A program made the position numbers and the translations under genes. Below, piece after piece: positions 12,746 to 25,000 of a stretch of DNA of 64,000 nucleotides. The stretch is from Petrosia ficiformis. Its lineage: Eukaryota; Porifera; Demospongiae; Haplosclerida; Petrosiidae. The notes under the pieces are model-generated. The model ran no database searches. It saw only the letters and a list, made by a program, of their open reading frames with translations, and was not told where the DNA came from. Numbering within the stretch: position 1 is the first letter of the stretch; each line of letters starts with the position of its first letter. The stretch lies in NCBI GenBank assembly GCA_947044365.1, contig OX345643.1, forward strand, positions 2,692,501 to 2,756,500, given 5' to 3'.

Positions 12746-12955
12746 CAGTATATGTCAATAAAGTCACTGTACATTACAGTAATCATTTAGTAGTTTCATT
12801 TCCACACTACAGTAGTTCAACAGTAGTTTTGACAGTAATTTGTGTACATGTCAATTGAACACTACAGTAGTTCAACAGTAATCACTTTACTGTACTGATA
12901 GTAGAACTAAGGTAATTACTGTTACTGTATGGTGACATTTTATTGACATATACTG
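12746..12955. mobile_element. Tc1/mariner-type MITE (210 bp)
   Basis: Starts CAGTATATGTCAATAAA and ends with its exact inverse, TTTATTGACATATACTG, flanked by TA on both sides (12744-12745 and 12956-12957). The interior contains repeated acagtagttcaacagta. No coding capacity. Absent from the matching place in copy 1. Confidence 0.8.
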
Positions 12956-13059
12956 TATGTATGATGTAATGCAACATTGATGAATTATAAGAAACATCAT
13001 CACAATTAAAGCAATCACCTTTCAGTACCATTGTTTCTGACTTAATTCATCTCCTTAAG

Positions 13060-13910
13060 GAGTAAAGTCAAATAATGTGAGGCATTCTGAAGTTTTTGGA
13101 GTTTCAACAGCTCCTGATCTAGTGATTGCTTTATTGCTTCCGACACTGTAGAATAAGTTGAACAATTGCTTAAACACTATACTATATACACATAAATAGT
13201 GCCATTCAGCGATAATGAAATATCACCTGAATTTTCTTGACTGTGTAATTGATTATTTTCAAGTTCCTTTTCCATCCCTTTGATTAGTTTTTTTTGTATT
13301 AAAATTTTGTATTTGATTATGTAAGTCAGAATCTGGAATGAATAATACATCAATGAAAATTAACATTACAACTATACATATACAAGTGTCATTCAAATTA
13401 ATACCATAAAAGCATTACATTGAAACAAACATTATTGGAGCAAGAAAGGAACACACTGCTCAACATAGAAATTAAATAATGAGTAATAGGGTATATTATG
13501 ATTGTGGTTATATACCCTCTTTCCCCCTCGCCCTCCCTCCATCTTATAGCATTGTCTCAGTAAACATTAGTTGGTTATTTCAAGTTTCTAATCCTCATTT
13601 TGTTACAAGAGTTTTTTTTAAAGATTGTTTCTACTTTTCCCAAGATTTGGTGATGTACAGACAGACAGACAGACAGACAGACAAAAACACACACACACAC
13701 ACACACAGTACTGGTGACTCTCAAACTGTTTAGTCCTATTCAAGAGTGTTTGACATCATTGCCTTCTGTCATTGAAGTGATTGCAGCAAAGGCTTCCTAC
13801 TACTTTGTCAATGTCTTCACTAGGAATATCTTCACAATCTATACAAGCCAGAATATCGCTCAAATCTTTTCTCTGTTATACAGGAAACTTAGTCAATGGA
13901 GTATATAGCA
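13060..13910 (-). pseudogene. short coding-like fragments, unknown gene
   Basis: Three minus-strand segments read like exon pieces but are too short or broken for long open frames. 13910-13740 gives KDLSDILACIDCEDIPSED, about 13340-13200 gives LIKGMEKELENNQLHSQENS, and 13160-13060 gives AIKQSLDQELLKLQKLQNAS. They lie between ZU5 copy 2 and the 16 kb fragments on the same strand and could be pieces of the same decayed gene. A GACA/CA microsatellite interrupts at 13655-13710. No family recognised. Confidence 0.3.
13655..13710. repeat. GACA then CA microsatellite
   Basis: Six ACAG units followed by a run of CA dinucleotides. Confidence 0.9.
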
Positions 13911-13929
13911 GCTGTTCATTTTCTAGAAG

Positions 13930-14595
13930 CCATATTTAACGAAGGTGTATACACGTGGGTTCTAAAAATAGACTGTCAGACAGATTTAATTAAATGCGCG
14001 GTGGTTTACCGCTCCTACTCTTACGCTTTCTGGTCAACGTCATTATGGGCTCCTGAACACATTGATTGGTAATTCAAAGGTTTGGAAACCTATGCAATCA
14101 CTTACCAGACAGGACAATGATCAAGTAATTGTTATAATTGGTATATGTATGTTATCAGATCAGACATAACAATCAGTATGACCAATTAAAATAAATTTTA
14201 CATTCTTGGAACTATATATACATAATATATACCAATTATTTTATCCATTTATTTTTGCAGTGTAAAGTTAATAATACCGACATCAGTACCGATTTGTTTC
14301 ATTGTTAGATATTATCTACAAATAACATGAAGCTTGATCTATAGATGGACTAGTATAGTATATGTACATATACATTCCATAATAGAGCATTATAACAAAA
14401 CCAATAGAATCTACTTTAAATGAATACACTCGCAGTGCAGAACCCTCGCCACAAGTGTGATTTGGGAAACAACTTGAGAATGATTCAGTCACTGACAAGG
14501 AAATAACTGCAGACAATATTTGACTGTAATAATAATTATTCTACTGAGATTATATTATATTTGTGTCTGTTTGTGTGCATTACAACTTACACTCC
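13930..14595. other. non-coding insert within copy 2
   Basis: A+T-rich sequence present in copy 2 of the direct duplication and missing from copy 1. No domain or RNA gene recognised. Confidence 0.4.
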
Positions 14596-16149
14596 AAGAC
14601 CTACTAGCTATATAGTATAAGATTATATACAGTGCAGTGTTAAAATCAAGACTTGAAAACAGCTTCAATCACGAGGATGAAATAAATGGGTGAAGCTAGA
14701 AAATTATGGCAGAAAGCTCAGAGCCAGCTCGAAGTTGTAGCAGCCACTACTTCAATTGTACTTCATTTCAAGCTGTAGTATTTTCAAAGTGCCAATATTC
14801 ATAGGTTCGCTGGAAATTTGCCAACAGACAAACAGGCAGACAAAACGATTACAGTAACCTTCCGCTCCACCTACACAGGCGAGGGTTAATAAGTATAGTA
14901 TGTAATTCAAGTGCTGTAACAAACACACAGTGGTGTGTTATTATAAGTACTATACACAATTATCTGTGTATTATATTATTTGTTATTACAAGTACAAAAT
15001 CCCACTTATAAGGAGCGCCATTGGGACAGGACCCTCGCCTACATGGGTAAGTAATATTACGCATGTATGAAACAAACAAGAATTATTTATAAACAATAAT
15101 ACACAAAAAGATCATAATAATAATGTATTATGCATATATATCATTGCTCATTACTATGGGTCTTAATAACGAAAAGTTAACTTCAGATTGTTTAATGCAT
15201 ACAAAAGGTATAAAGTAATGAATGTCAAAGATGGAGATTCTGCTATCACCTGAAATGAAACTATGAAGGACTGAGTGGCTGGTATCAACTGAACTCAATT
15301 CAAAATGTATTTTAAATGCAAAATGTATACGTGTATTTTATCTCTATAAGTCTTACATTTTAGTCACTGCTTTATTTCAAAAAACAAAGAAAGGTTCTCC
15401 ATGAGTCTTCTACAAAGAGTAAAAGGTTTATACGTATGCAAATCACGTGCACAGCACATGACTTGGAATAGGTGGAGCTAGAAAGTAACTTTCTTGGCAA
15501 GAATGCTTGGGTCAGTGCTCAATGTTGTAGCCAAGACTACCTCAATTCTGTATGATTTGATGCACCACTTTGCTAGCGATAGTCAGTGCCAGTTATGTTA
15601 GATGTGTCTAGTTGTGCCAAGGAGTATTCTCAGTTCTGGAAACAGTAACCGTGAATGATATAAATTGTCATAACTTTGTAACCAAAAGGTTTAGCAAAAC
15701 CTTGTTGTTACTTTTGATCTTTGTATAACTTGAAGTGTGACTATAGCTCATTTGAACCGTCATTGTTCGTAGCTTTCCCAATTTTTTGTGAACAGACACA
15801 CAATATGATTACCATACTCTTCCACCTACACTTCGCAACGAGGGTAATAACACCTTGGCTATATATTATACAGAATAAAACTAGTGATTTTAAATTTTAC
15901 CTAACAGGAGAACTAATTAACACTTATTTAAATAGTTTATATTGAAATCACATTGATATTTTGAAACAAGATATTCACCTCTTCTTTTCCTAACTTTAAC
16001 AATTCTGAAGAAGGCTACATTGTTATACTTTCACACACGAGTTCTATCATCACTTATCATTTGTTACGTCTCTTGTGACATGTGGTATAAAAAGGAAAGA
16101 ATTCCATATATGAGAACAATACAATTCCTAGAAATACTTACAACAGTGA

Positions 16150-16890
16150 GGTAAGGTGGCCAATTGAACTTCTGTTCAATGAGCTTATTCCACTTGTAAA
16201 CAGTATTATCTTCCCATGGACTACTGAGATGATCTTGAATGTAGAATGGCCGATTTGAAATGAAGGAGCAAGATCAGGACACTGGGTAAATACCTCGATG
16301 AAACTTCTAAAACTGATTTCAGAGAGAAATATGTTGCTTATAAAGCTGAATTGTAGATTCTATTGTATTACTCTTCATTATAAATATAAACCTATAAAAA
16401 TAATTTGAGTAGCTAGTAGTTCAAATGACGAAGGTAATATTGAACTGAATTAAGAACTCCTTTTGATGTTGTTACCAGTTGTAGTTTGTCTAAATGCTCT
16501 TGAATAGCTGTCTTATTTCTCCTATCAAAGCATAGAAACCAGTTGATATGAAGCTTCAATTTACTGACAACCATCAACATCTTCCAATGAGTCGGTCATA
16601 CATACTAAAATCGAGAATATCTAAAAACTCTTGCACTACCCTTTGAGCTTCTGAAACTGGATTCACGGGAATAACATCACTGAAGCTTATATCCGATATA
16701 TCCAAAATACAAAGAATGGCAAATATGATAATTATATAGTGTGACATACTTGATTGAATTTGCTGTTCAAGTTCTCATCATAATTTCCTTTTGCATGCTC
16801 TCAAGAATATCTTTAAGCTCTTTCATTATCTCTAGGATAGTATTAAGATGTTCTGGGCTTTGATCTACTCAAGTGTCCAGGAGAGCAGTG
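16150..16890 (-). pseudogene. broken coding fragments, unknown family
   Basis: Minus-strand reading gives several peptide-like segments in different frames. Near 16880-16790 is PEHLNTILEIMKELKDILES; near 16700-16600 is SFSDVIPVNPVSEAQRVVQE. Near 16570-16470 is NKTAIQEHLDKLQLVTTSKG, and near 16330-16155 are SFIEVFTQCPDLAPSF then FYIQDHLSSPWEDNTVYKWN. Composition and amphipathic spacing look protein-like, but stops and frameshifts separate the parts. With the ZU5 pieces on the same strand it may be one decayed multi-exon gene. Function not recognised. Confidence 0.35.
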
Positions 16891-17074
16891 GCATAACAAA
16901 TGCAAGGCCTGGCCCTGCCAAACTACACGTGGTACATTAATTATTCAGCATGAGGGGTGGTTAAATTAAGTGACCACATCCCTCACGAATAATTAATAGA
17001 ATAATAATAATACAAAGACCTCACCTATGCTAGCTGGTTATAATTGATCATGATACAGTGTCGGAGTGTCCATT

Positions 17075-19634
17075 TTGAATTGTTTGACAATGCTCTTTAT
17101 AGATGTTACTACAAGTACAATATTAGATAGACTCCCTCTTCAGTCTTCAATTATTTAATTTAATATTGTATTATAAAAAAAACCCTGTACACACACACAC
17201 ACACAGCATAGTATGATCTAGTGCTAAGAAGTACAAAAACAAATTGTTCTAATTGAGAGATACGAGAATTATCTTAATTAATTTTATAGGTATACAAATT
17301 TCTAACTACTGAAATACAAAAACAAACTATTGTAATTAAGAGATACAAGAATTATAACTATTTTAATAGGTGTTAAGTGTAAACAAATACTTCACAAGTG
17401 CTAACTACTTAAATAACAGCAATGGAATACCCCTATTCTCTTTTTTGTTGTGCTTTCACTAGTAGGGGATGCAATAGATTCACTTCAATTTTATTACGAT
17501 CCAAAGCTTTATCAACCCCGACAGCTTTTAAAAGTTCATCAATAAAACCGTTTTCTTGAGCAAATAACATCATTTCTACATCAATGTGAGCCTGTTCAAA
17601 CTTATCTTCATAATGAACTAACTTAGGATGTGCTTGTAACAGTTGTTTCAGTGAGTACTTTGAGCCTTTCTCTGCTAGTAACTCTCTCTTAAATTTCACT
17701 GCTATCTGCACACAGTGTATAGCAGAGGTAACACCAAGTTCTTGATAAACTTCTCTATTTGCTTTGAGGAGATGAGATCCTGCTATTTCTTCTTCAAGGA
17801 AAGTCTTGGAGTGTTCCTGCATTCCTATTACATCAAGAAACTGAGAGACCATTTGAGGAGACCAATTTTCAGCTTGTTGTTTTATATCTGTATTGAACAC
17901 AAATAGATGGACAGATATAGATAGATTAATTAATAGAAATACATGTAGATACATAAATAAATAGCTGGAAAAGACAGAGAACATCTAGAAGAGGGAAGCT
18001 AGACTGAACAGAATGCACTATCAGTCTGTGTCAACATTGTGTATAGCAATAAACATTTACATACCACATTGCAACTTATTAGTCTTCCTAGCTGCACAGC
18101 ACGATTTGTTGGGTTTTTAAAATGCTAGAATAGCAAGCATTTATAATAAGACAGTATTGTGTGGCAAATTCAATAATGAAAGTAAATTCTCAGAGCTGGT
18201 CACTTATAATTAAATTAGATAGATGAATTAGATTATATCATACATAACACGTCCTCACATAGATGTGGATCCTCAAGTCCCTGATTTGAATTCTCACTTT
18301 CATGTGATATGTGTTCTTGGTCATCATACACTGAATCTTCATCAGTATGCCCCTCAGAGCTGTCCTTGTTGAGATCAGCATCCAGTTCACTAACACTCTC
18401 TTCTTCCCATTCCTCACCATAGAAACCATATTGTACTGACATTAACAAAGTAGGGTCAATGAATTCGCATCCGCCTATATATGGGATAACAAAGCCAAAC
18501 TATAATACATACACACATAATAATGTGCATAATTATAATTATATGTACGAACATACAAAAGTTTATACATAATGCATCTATATAATTATGTAATTATGTA
18601 AATAGTGTACCTCTCAAATGAGGTAATGCATTACTCCATAAATCATCAACATATACTGTCCACAGCTCATCATCTTTACTGTGCAGTGATGTTTCTATAG
18701 CAACCCTTTGCTCCACAATAGTTGTCATTCTTTAAAAAAATGAAAAGAGAGAAGTGTACATGGAAATGATTATTTGGATGCCAACCTTCGAAGGATCATT
18801 CTGAAATTTACATAGTGGCAAACCAGTACTGTATTGGGAATGAAACCAGGAAGCCTGTCTGCATCAGATATCAGATTTAAAGTTTTTAACAATCCAATTA
18901 GTGGTTTCTGAGGATTAAGAATGTTTGTTTTTATGTTATGTTATATATTATTTGATAGACATTCTATTGATGTATAATTTTTTACCTGAGCCTGTTCATT
19001 AACTTCTTTTATCAAATGAGACTCAATATGCAGTAAAACATCACTTAATTCTTTTAACTCCATCAAAAGCTGTGACGATGTCCCTGGAAAATGTTGCTCT
19101 AACAGAGTACTGTCCTCTTCAGTCAGGTGGACTTTCAAAGCCATTGGGAGGGAATTGAAATCATACAAACCTTCTTTTACCCAACGAACAAAAAGCTCCA
19201 AAGTTGAAAATAGAAAGCAAAGTCTCACTGATGATAAACAAGCTAACTGAGTGTCTGATAAACTGTATAAAATTAAAAAGTTATGATGGATGGATGAACA
19301 GATGGATGAATAGATGGATTTATGGATTCATGGATATTATTATTAAAATAAATATTACTCATATACAATGTAGTTTGTTATGTTGTCTAACTTTTTAATT
19401 CCTATTTCACAGAACATTTCTTGAAGACTACTGTCTTTCTCTTCAGTTTCATATTGACTGAATACGAACTCCTTCAGTTCATCCTTTCCCATGTTTACTT
19501 GACTCACTTCATCAAGAGGTAGGACCTATATAAATCAGAAAGTGGGGTAATACTTGTGAATTAGTGTTTTTTTAGTTAACTACTAAAACTAAAACCCTAT
19601 TTAGTAAGGCACTGTGACATTTAGTTAACTAAAT
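17075..19634 (-). repeat. inverted duplication, arm B
   Basis: Partner of arm A (6716-9340). It contains the last seven exons of the RNF213-like gene and about 350 bp of 3' flank, including the shared end near ctctttatag. Confidence 0.85.
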
Positions 19635-22088
19635 CTTGGAGCTGATCACAATACTACCACATTACATGTATAGTGCTACTCAACTGCACTCACGATGAAG
19701 AGTAATTGTTAAATTACAATCTTTGTAATGTATTATAGATTTTTAAACCACACCCACTTTAATTAGGTGACCGAGTGCTGTTCTTAGACCAATGACTATA
19801 TCAGTTAGTGTATGATAATTAGCTGAATGGAACTCATATTCCAAATGACGTGTTAAATCATCACAAAGAGGAGCCCTGAATGAGCTCGGAAGCAGGTCTT
19901 TGAGAGATGATAGATCAGATGCAGCACCTAATGGACTATAAGGGTGAGGATAGATACACACGTATGGACATAATGATAGATAGTTGGACAATGGATAGAT
20001 ATTATGTAAATGAATAGAAAAATTGGTGGACAGAAGAATTAAAAAATGTAAATGGTTATACATACTCTGATGGTTGTGTGTTTGTTTCTTCTTGTCTAAA
20101 CTTGAACACACTCCTAAGACTACTGACATCCTTAATGATTGGTCTACCAGACAGGTATATGCTTACAATATCCTCTTGAAGATATTTCAAATTGAAGGAT
20201 AGAGAAGTATGAGGGAAGATCCCTTCTCCTGAGAGAGACATAAGTTTTATTGAGGTATTCAAAGGTGATTCTACAACATGATATGATGATTGCTCCTGTC
20301 TGCTGCGTACTAGTTGTAGAAAATCACTAAGTCCATGATGACTATGATATATAGATAAATATACAATTAAATAAGAGATATGTAGATAGATAGATAGATA
20401 GATAGATAGAATACCTACCTTTGCTGTTCCCCAATTATGCAGTTATGTTCATTTGCTTCAGTTGGATAAATGTGTGTTGATTCGAATAGAAGGAGACGAG
20501 CCAAGGGATGGTTTGTCTCATTCTCTCCAATACTGGCATATAGTGTTTGTATAAAAAGGTTTTGAGTTTCAGTGATGTCTCTGATGACAGCATATAACCA
20601 GTCATTACCCTCTCCTTCATCCTAAACATGATTAATTAACTGGTAGTTGTTAAGTAAAGTACATTAATTTTGTTGTGTATAAAATACTCATTATGTTAGT
20701 TATGTATAGAAAGCCCGACTCAGCCTACATTAGTAAGTTAATCAAGAACAGAACTAAATATTATTACTTTATTAGTTATGTACAGAGATTCTCATTATCA
20801 CAAACCTCAAAATCTGACAGGAAATGAACAAGAGGAAGATCATCAGCAATTGTGTAAATCCTATTACCTCTTCTCACAGCAGCACATGCCCCTTGACCTA
20901 TGGCTCCACCAACCAGCTCAACATAATGATTATATTGTTCTAAAGAAAATACAACAACTATTCATCTAACATGTTTTCATCAGTTATGTCATGATACACA
21001 GTGGCTTAGACATAGGGGGGACAGGGGGGAGGCTTGAGCCCCCCCTAATTTAAGACTGTGGGTACAGCCCCCCCTCAAATTTGAATGATACAGTATTGTT
21101 ATTGATTTATGCACATGTAACATATTTAATTATTGTAATTGTTATTATCATGTCATGTTTGAGCCCCCCTACCCCAATTCTTATGGTGTCTAAGCCACTG
21201 ATACATAAGACCATCTTCCATGATTATTATGTCCATCATAAATGTGTATTTATCACATGACCATGTCACATGATTTGTCCCTTCATTAAACCATGCCTTA
21301 CCTTTGACCCTATTATAAAGGTCTTTCAGTGTAGGATCAACTCTTTGACTAGCCAAGTGGATGACTCTACCAATGCTCAGTTTGTTATATGCTCTATCTC
21401 TTGTGACAATATGAGATAAATGTGTGTGTAACCACTGATATAACTGTATTAGATCGGGTAACAACCTACCACCAACCTGAGAGAGATAATGAGATATATA
21501 CAACTCAATGATCGTATGTAGACAAACATATTGAAAGGTGTTAGATAAGATATCTAATTGTATTTACCTCTAATCTTTGTTTTTCTATTACAAATCTGGA
21601 CAATAATTTCAGTTCCCTATCTTCAAGACCAAGTCCTTGTATGTAGTTTAGAAATTCATTCTCACTTGGATACTGAGGGTAAACTATCTCCAATTGTCTA
21701 TCAACAAATAAGATCACTTGATCACCACATACATTTACAGACACAATCACACATGTACACAACAGACACACACATACAGACACTGACCTGATATTCATAA
21801 ACAATTGGCTCTGCCACAGAACAGAGTATTGGTCAAACTAAAAAATACACTGAAAGTAACAACACCTTTTCTTTACTCTGTCATCACCCCTTCCCCTACT
21901 CCCTCCCTCCCTTCTCTCCCTTCATTCCTTTCCTTCCCATTCTCTCTCTCTTTCCTTTTCTTTACCTTACTGTGGAGTTCATTCCATCCTGGTGTATATA
22001 TTCTAGTATGCCACTTAGTCTCATATTCATCTTGTTCTTCTTTTGTTCTCAATATACCATGTAAAACTGTTGATGAGTCCATATTAAC
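17433..22088 (-). CDS. RNF213-like exons: C-terminal helical domain, acidic linker and SAM domain
   Basis: Exons 21966-22088, 21788-21837, 21568-21697, 21302-21476, 20806-20939, 20419-20621, 20066-20341, 19758-19935, 19359-19525, 18986-19262, 18786-18907, 18611-18729, 18244-18474 and 17433-17887. Up to 18786 the order fits the far C-terminus of RNF213, for example IVSIYLSGRPIIKD and LELFVRWVKEGLYDFNSLP. Two extra exons carry an acidic linker (EEWEEESVSELDADLNKD), and the last a SAM domain: NWSPQMVSQFLDVIGMQEHS, EEEIAGSHLLKANREVYQEL, GVTSAIHCVQIAVKFKRELL. It stops at 17433-17435. Vertebrate RNF213 ends before this part, so the SAM is a lineage-specific addition. SAM domains usually mediate self-association. 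The very small 50-bp exon at 21788 is the least certain. Confidence 0.8.
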
Positions 22089-25000
22089 CTGCAGAGAATG
22101 ATCCATAGATAAACATTTGGTTTTATTACAGAGCCTGATAACAAACAGTATTGCTAATACTGAAAATGAAAAACGTTCATCAGAAGAGTCATTCTCCAGT
22201 CCCCTCTACCTAAATTCTAACCACACTCACTGAATAGAGATACATTTATGGTGTACCACATGCAGGTTACAACTATCTATATAGTATATGTTTCATAATG
22301 GAGTGAGCACAAATATGCTTGTACTTCAAGCACAATTTTGCAGTTCTTGAAGGTGCTTTAAGGATTTGTCTGGGTGAAGCGCTTGTGCTTGTGCTTATGC
22401 TTGAGTACTTTATTAAAAGTGTTTATGAAGATACTTGTTAAGCAGAAATGCTTCAAAACTGTTATAGAAATTAGCACATCATTGAACTGTAATTATATAT
22501 CAGGTTGATAGTTCAAAGAATGTGCTAATCTCCATGTCTGCTTTTAGCATGGCCTGCACAAACGTCAATTCCCTGTGGTATATGTAGAAATTGCATTGGT
22601 TAATTAGAAATGTGTTTAAAAGTATGCTTGAAGCACTATCAAGTGAATTGATATCATATTAGTAGTGATAGTACCATCTTTTCTCAAGCACTATACTGTA
22701 TTTATTAAGATGTACTAGTGCAGTACTAGTGCAGTACTTAAGGTTTTTTCTCAAAATAAGCATTTGTGGTCGTATTTCTATTCACTATATTCCTAGCAAG
22801 TCTCAAGATATCACAATATTGTTAGAATTAGTTTTCAGAATCTGACTTATAGACTGAACTCATAGACACAATAACACACTGAACTCATTACAAAAATGAT
22901 ATAGCAAAACTAAAGAAGATTCTGGAAGATTCCAGATTTCAAAGCACATGTACATCAAAACTAATTAAAAGACAGGTTTTAACAAGTTCTTACAACCAGA
23001 CTAATTAAACTCAAGTGTTACATAAAGATAAACAATGTACAGTCAATTTAAAGGTCAAACAGTTTGTAGTGCACATCTAACACTCCTCCTCACTGCAAGC
23101 AGTTTGATCTTTGAGTCCAATTAGTTCACGTAGCTTTACAAACTTCTTAGTTCCAAGTCCTTTGGTGAACATATCTGCTAGCATCTCATCTGTTCGGCAA
23201 TATTTCAATTCTACTTTCTTGTTAGCTACTTGCTCTCGAATAAAATGGAACTTGATTCCAATGTGTTTTGCTCTGCCATGAAATTGCGGGTTCTTCGACA
23301 TGGCAATAGTCGATTGATTATCCTCGTAGATTAGAGTTGGTCCTGTCTGTTCTGAGTCCAGCTGTTGATACAGTTCCTGCAGCCAAACTGCTTCTTGTCC
23401 TGTACTAGCAAGTGCTATATATTCAGCCTCTGTTGTTGACAAGGCTACACAGGGTTGTTTTCGACTTCTCCAACTGACCAATGTACCTCCAATCTCAAAG
23501 CAGAATCCAGAAGTGGATTTATAATCATCACCGTCTCCTCCCCAATCTGCATCAGAGTAGCCAATCAGTTTTCTTGAGCTTTGAGGTTGATACAGCAGTC
23601 CAAGACTTGATGTGCCTTTCAAGTACCTGAAGATACGTTTGACAGCTGTCCAATGCTCTCGGGTTGGTTTGGAACAATATCTGGCAACATTGCCTACAGC
23701 AAAGGAGATGTCTGGTCTTGTTTTTGTAGCCAGATATAACAAACTTCCTACGGCCGATTGATAAAGAGATGGATCCACAAGCTCACTACTATCAGTAGCT
23801 TTAGTCAGTTTTGTACCAACATCAACTGGTGAGCTTATACTTTTGGCATTATCAAAACCAAACTTCTTGAGCATACTCTCTGTGTAGGTTTGTTGACCAA
23901 GCCATACAGTTCCCTTGTGACGATTCTGGATGACATTCACTCCAAGGAAGTACTTGAGCTCTCCAAGATCCTTGACCTTAAACTTCTTAGAAAAAGATTT
24001 CTTGACCTCTGCAATACAACTACCATCTTTTCCACAAATCACAATGTCATCCACATAGACACCGATAATGAGGGAATCAGCTCCTCCTGACGATATATAC
24101 ACACAAGGATCACTGGGCGATTGCTCAAAGCCCATTTCCTTTAGACTTTTGTCTAATACTGAGTTCCAACATCTTGGAGCTTGTTTCAACCCATACAAGC
24201 TATGCTTCAGTTTGCAGACCAGATGTTGTTTTCCACTTTCAACAAAACCTTCCGGTTGCCTCATGTAGACCTCCTCCTCAATTTTTCCATTCAAAAAGGC
24301 TGCTGTTACGTCCATTTGATGGATCATCAAGCCTTTCTGAACAGCTGCTGCAACCAATGTACGAAGAGACTCAAAACGTACAACAGGACAGAATGTTTCG
24401 TCGTAATCTACACCAAAACGTTGGGAAAAACCTTGAGCTACTAGACGAGCTTTGTAACGATCTATAACACCATTAGCTCCTACTTTACGCTTGAAAACCC
24501 ACTTGGATCCAACTACTCTTTTCCCTTCTGGCAATTCTACTAGTTCCCATACCTTGTTGTCACTAATTGATTCCATTTCACCATTCATGGCCTTCTTCCA
24601 CTCTTCCTTCTCAGGACTGGACAAGGCTTCAGTAACACTAGTTGGTTCTGGATCCAATTGTTCAACACAATTCACCCATACTCCATAGTAGTCAGGCCTC
24701 TGTCTCACTCTTTCTGATTGTCTTACAATTGGAGTTTCTACCCTCTGTGCATCAGGTGGCTCTTCACACTCTGCCTCAGTCTCTTTGGTTGACTCATCAT
24801 TGGAGGTTTCAAGACTTGGTAGTTGCACTTCGACCAACGGCAATGGTTCCTCAGAATTCAGTGATTCATCACTGAGTCCATTAACTTCCTGCTCATTAAA
24901 GATAACATCCCGACTTAGGAAAACTCGCTTCTTCGTTTGGTCATACAGACGATATCCTTTTGTTTTGCTACCATATCCCAAAAGAACACATTTTTGTGCC

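Larger units (their letters stand above)
9945..16450. repeat. direct duplication, copy 2
   Basis: Second copy of the block at 225-4100, same orientation. It carries extra DNA: a piggyBac-type MITE (11969-12556), a Tc1/mariner-type MITE (12746-12955), and about 1.6 kb (12960-14590) with short coding-like fragments. Outside these it follows copy 1 closely. Confidence 0.8.
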
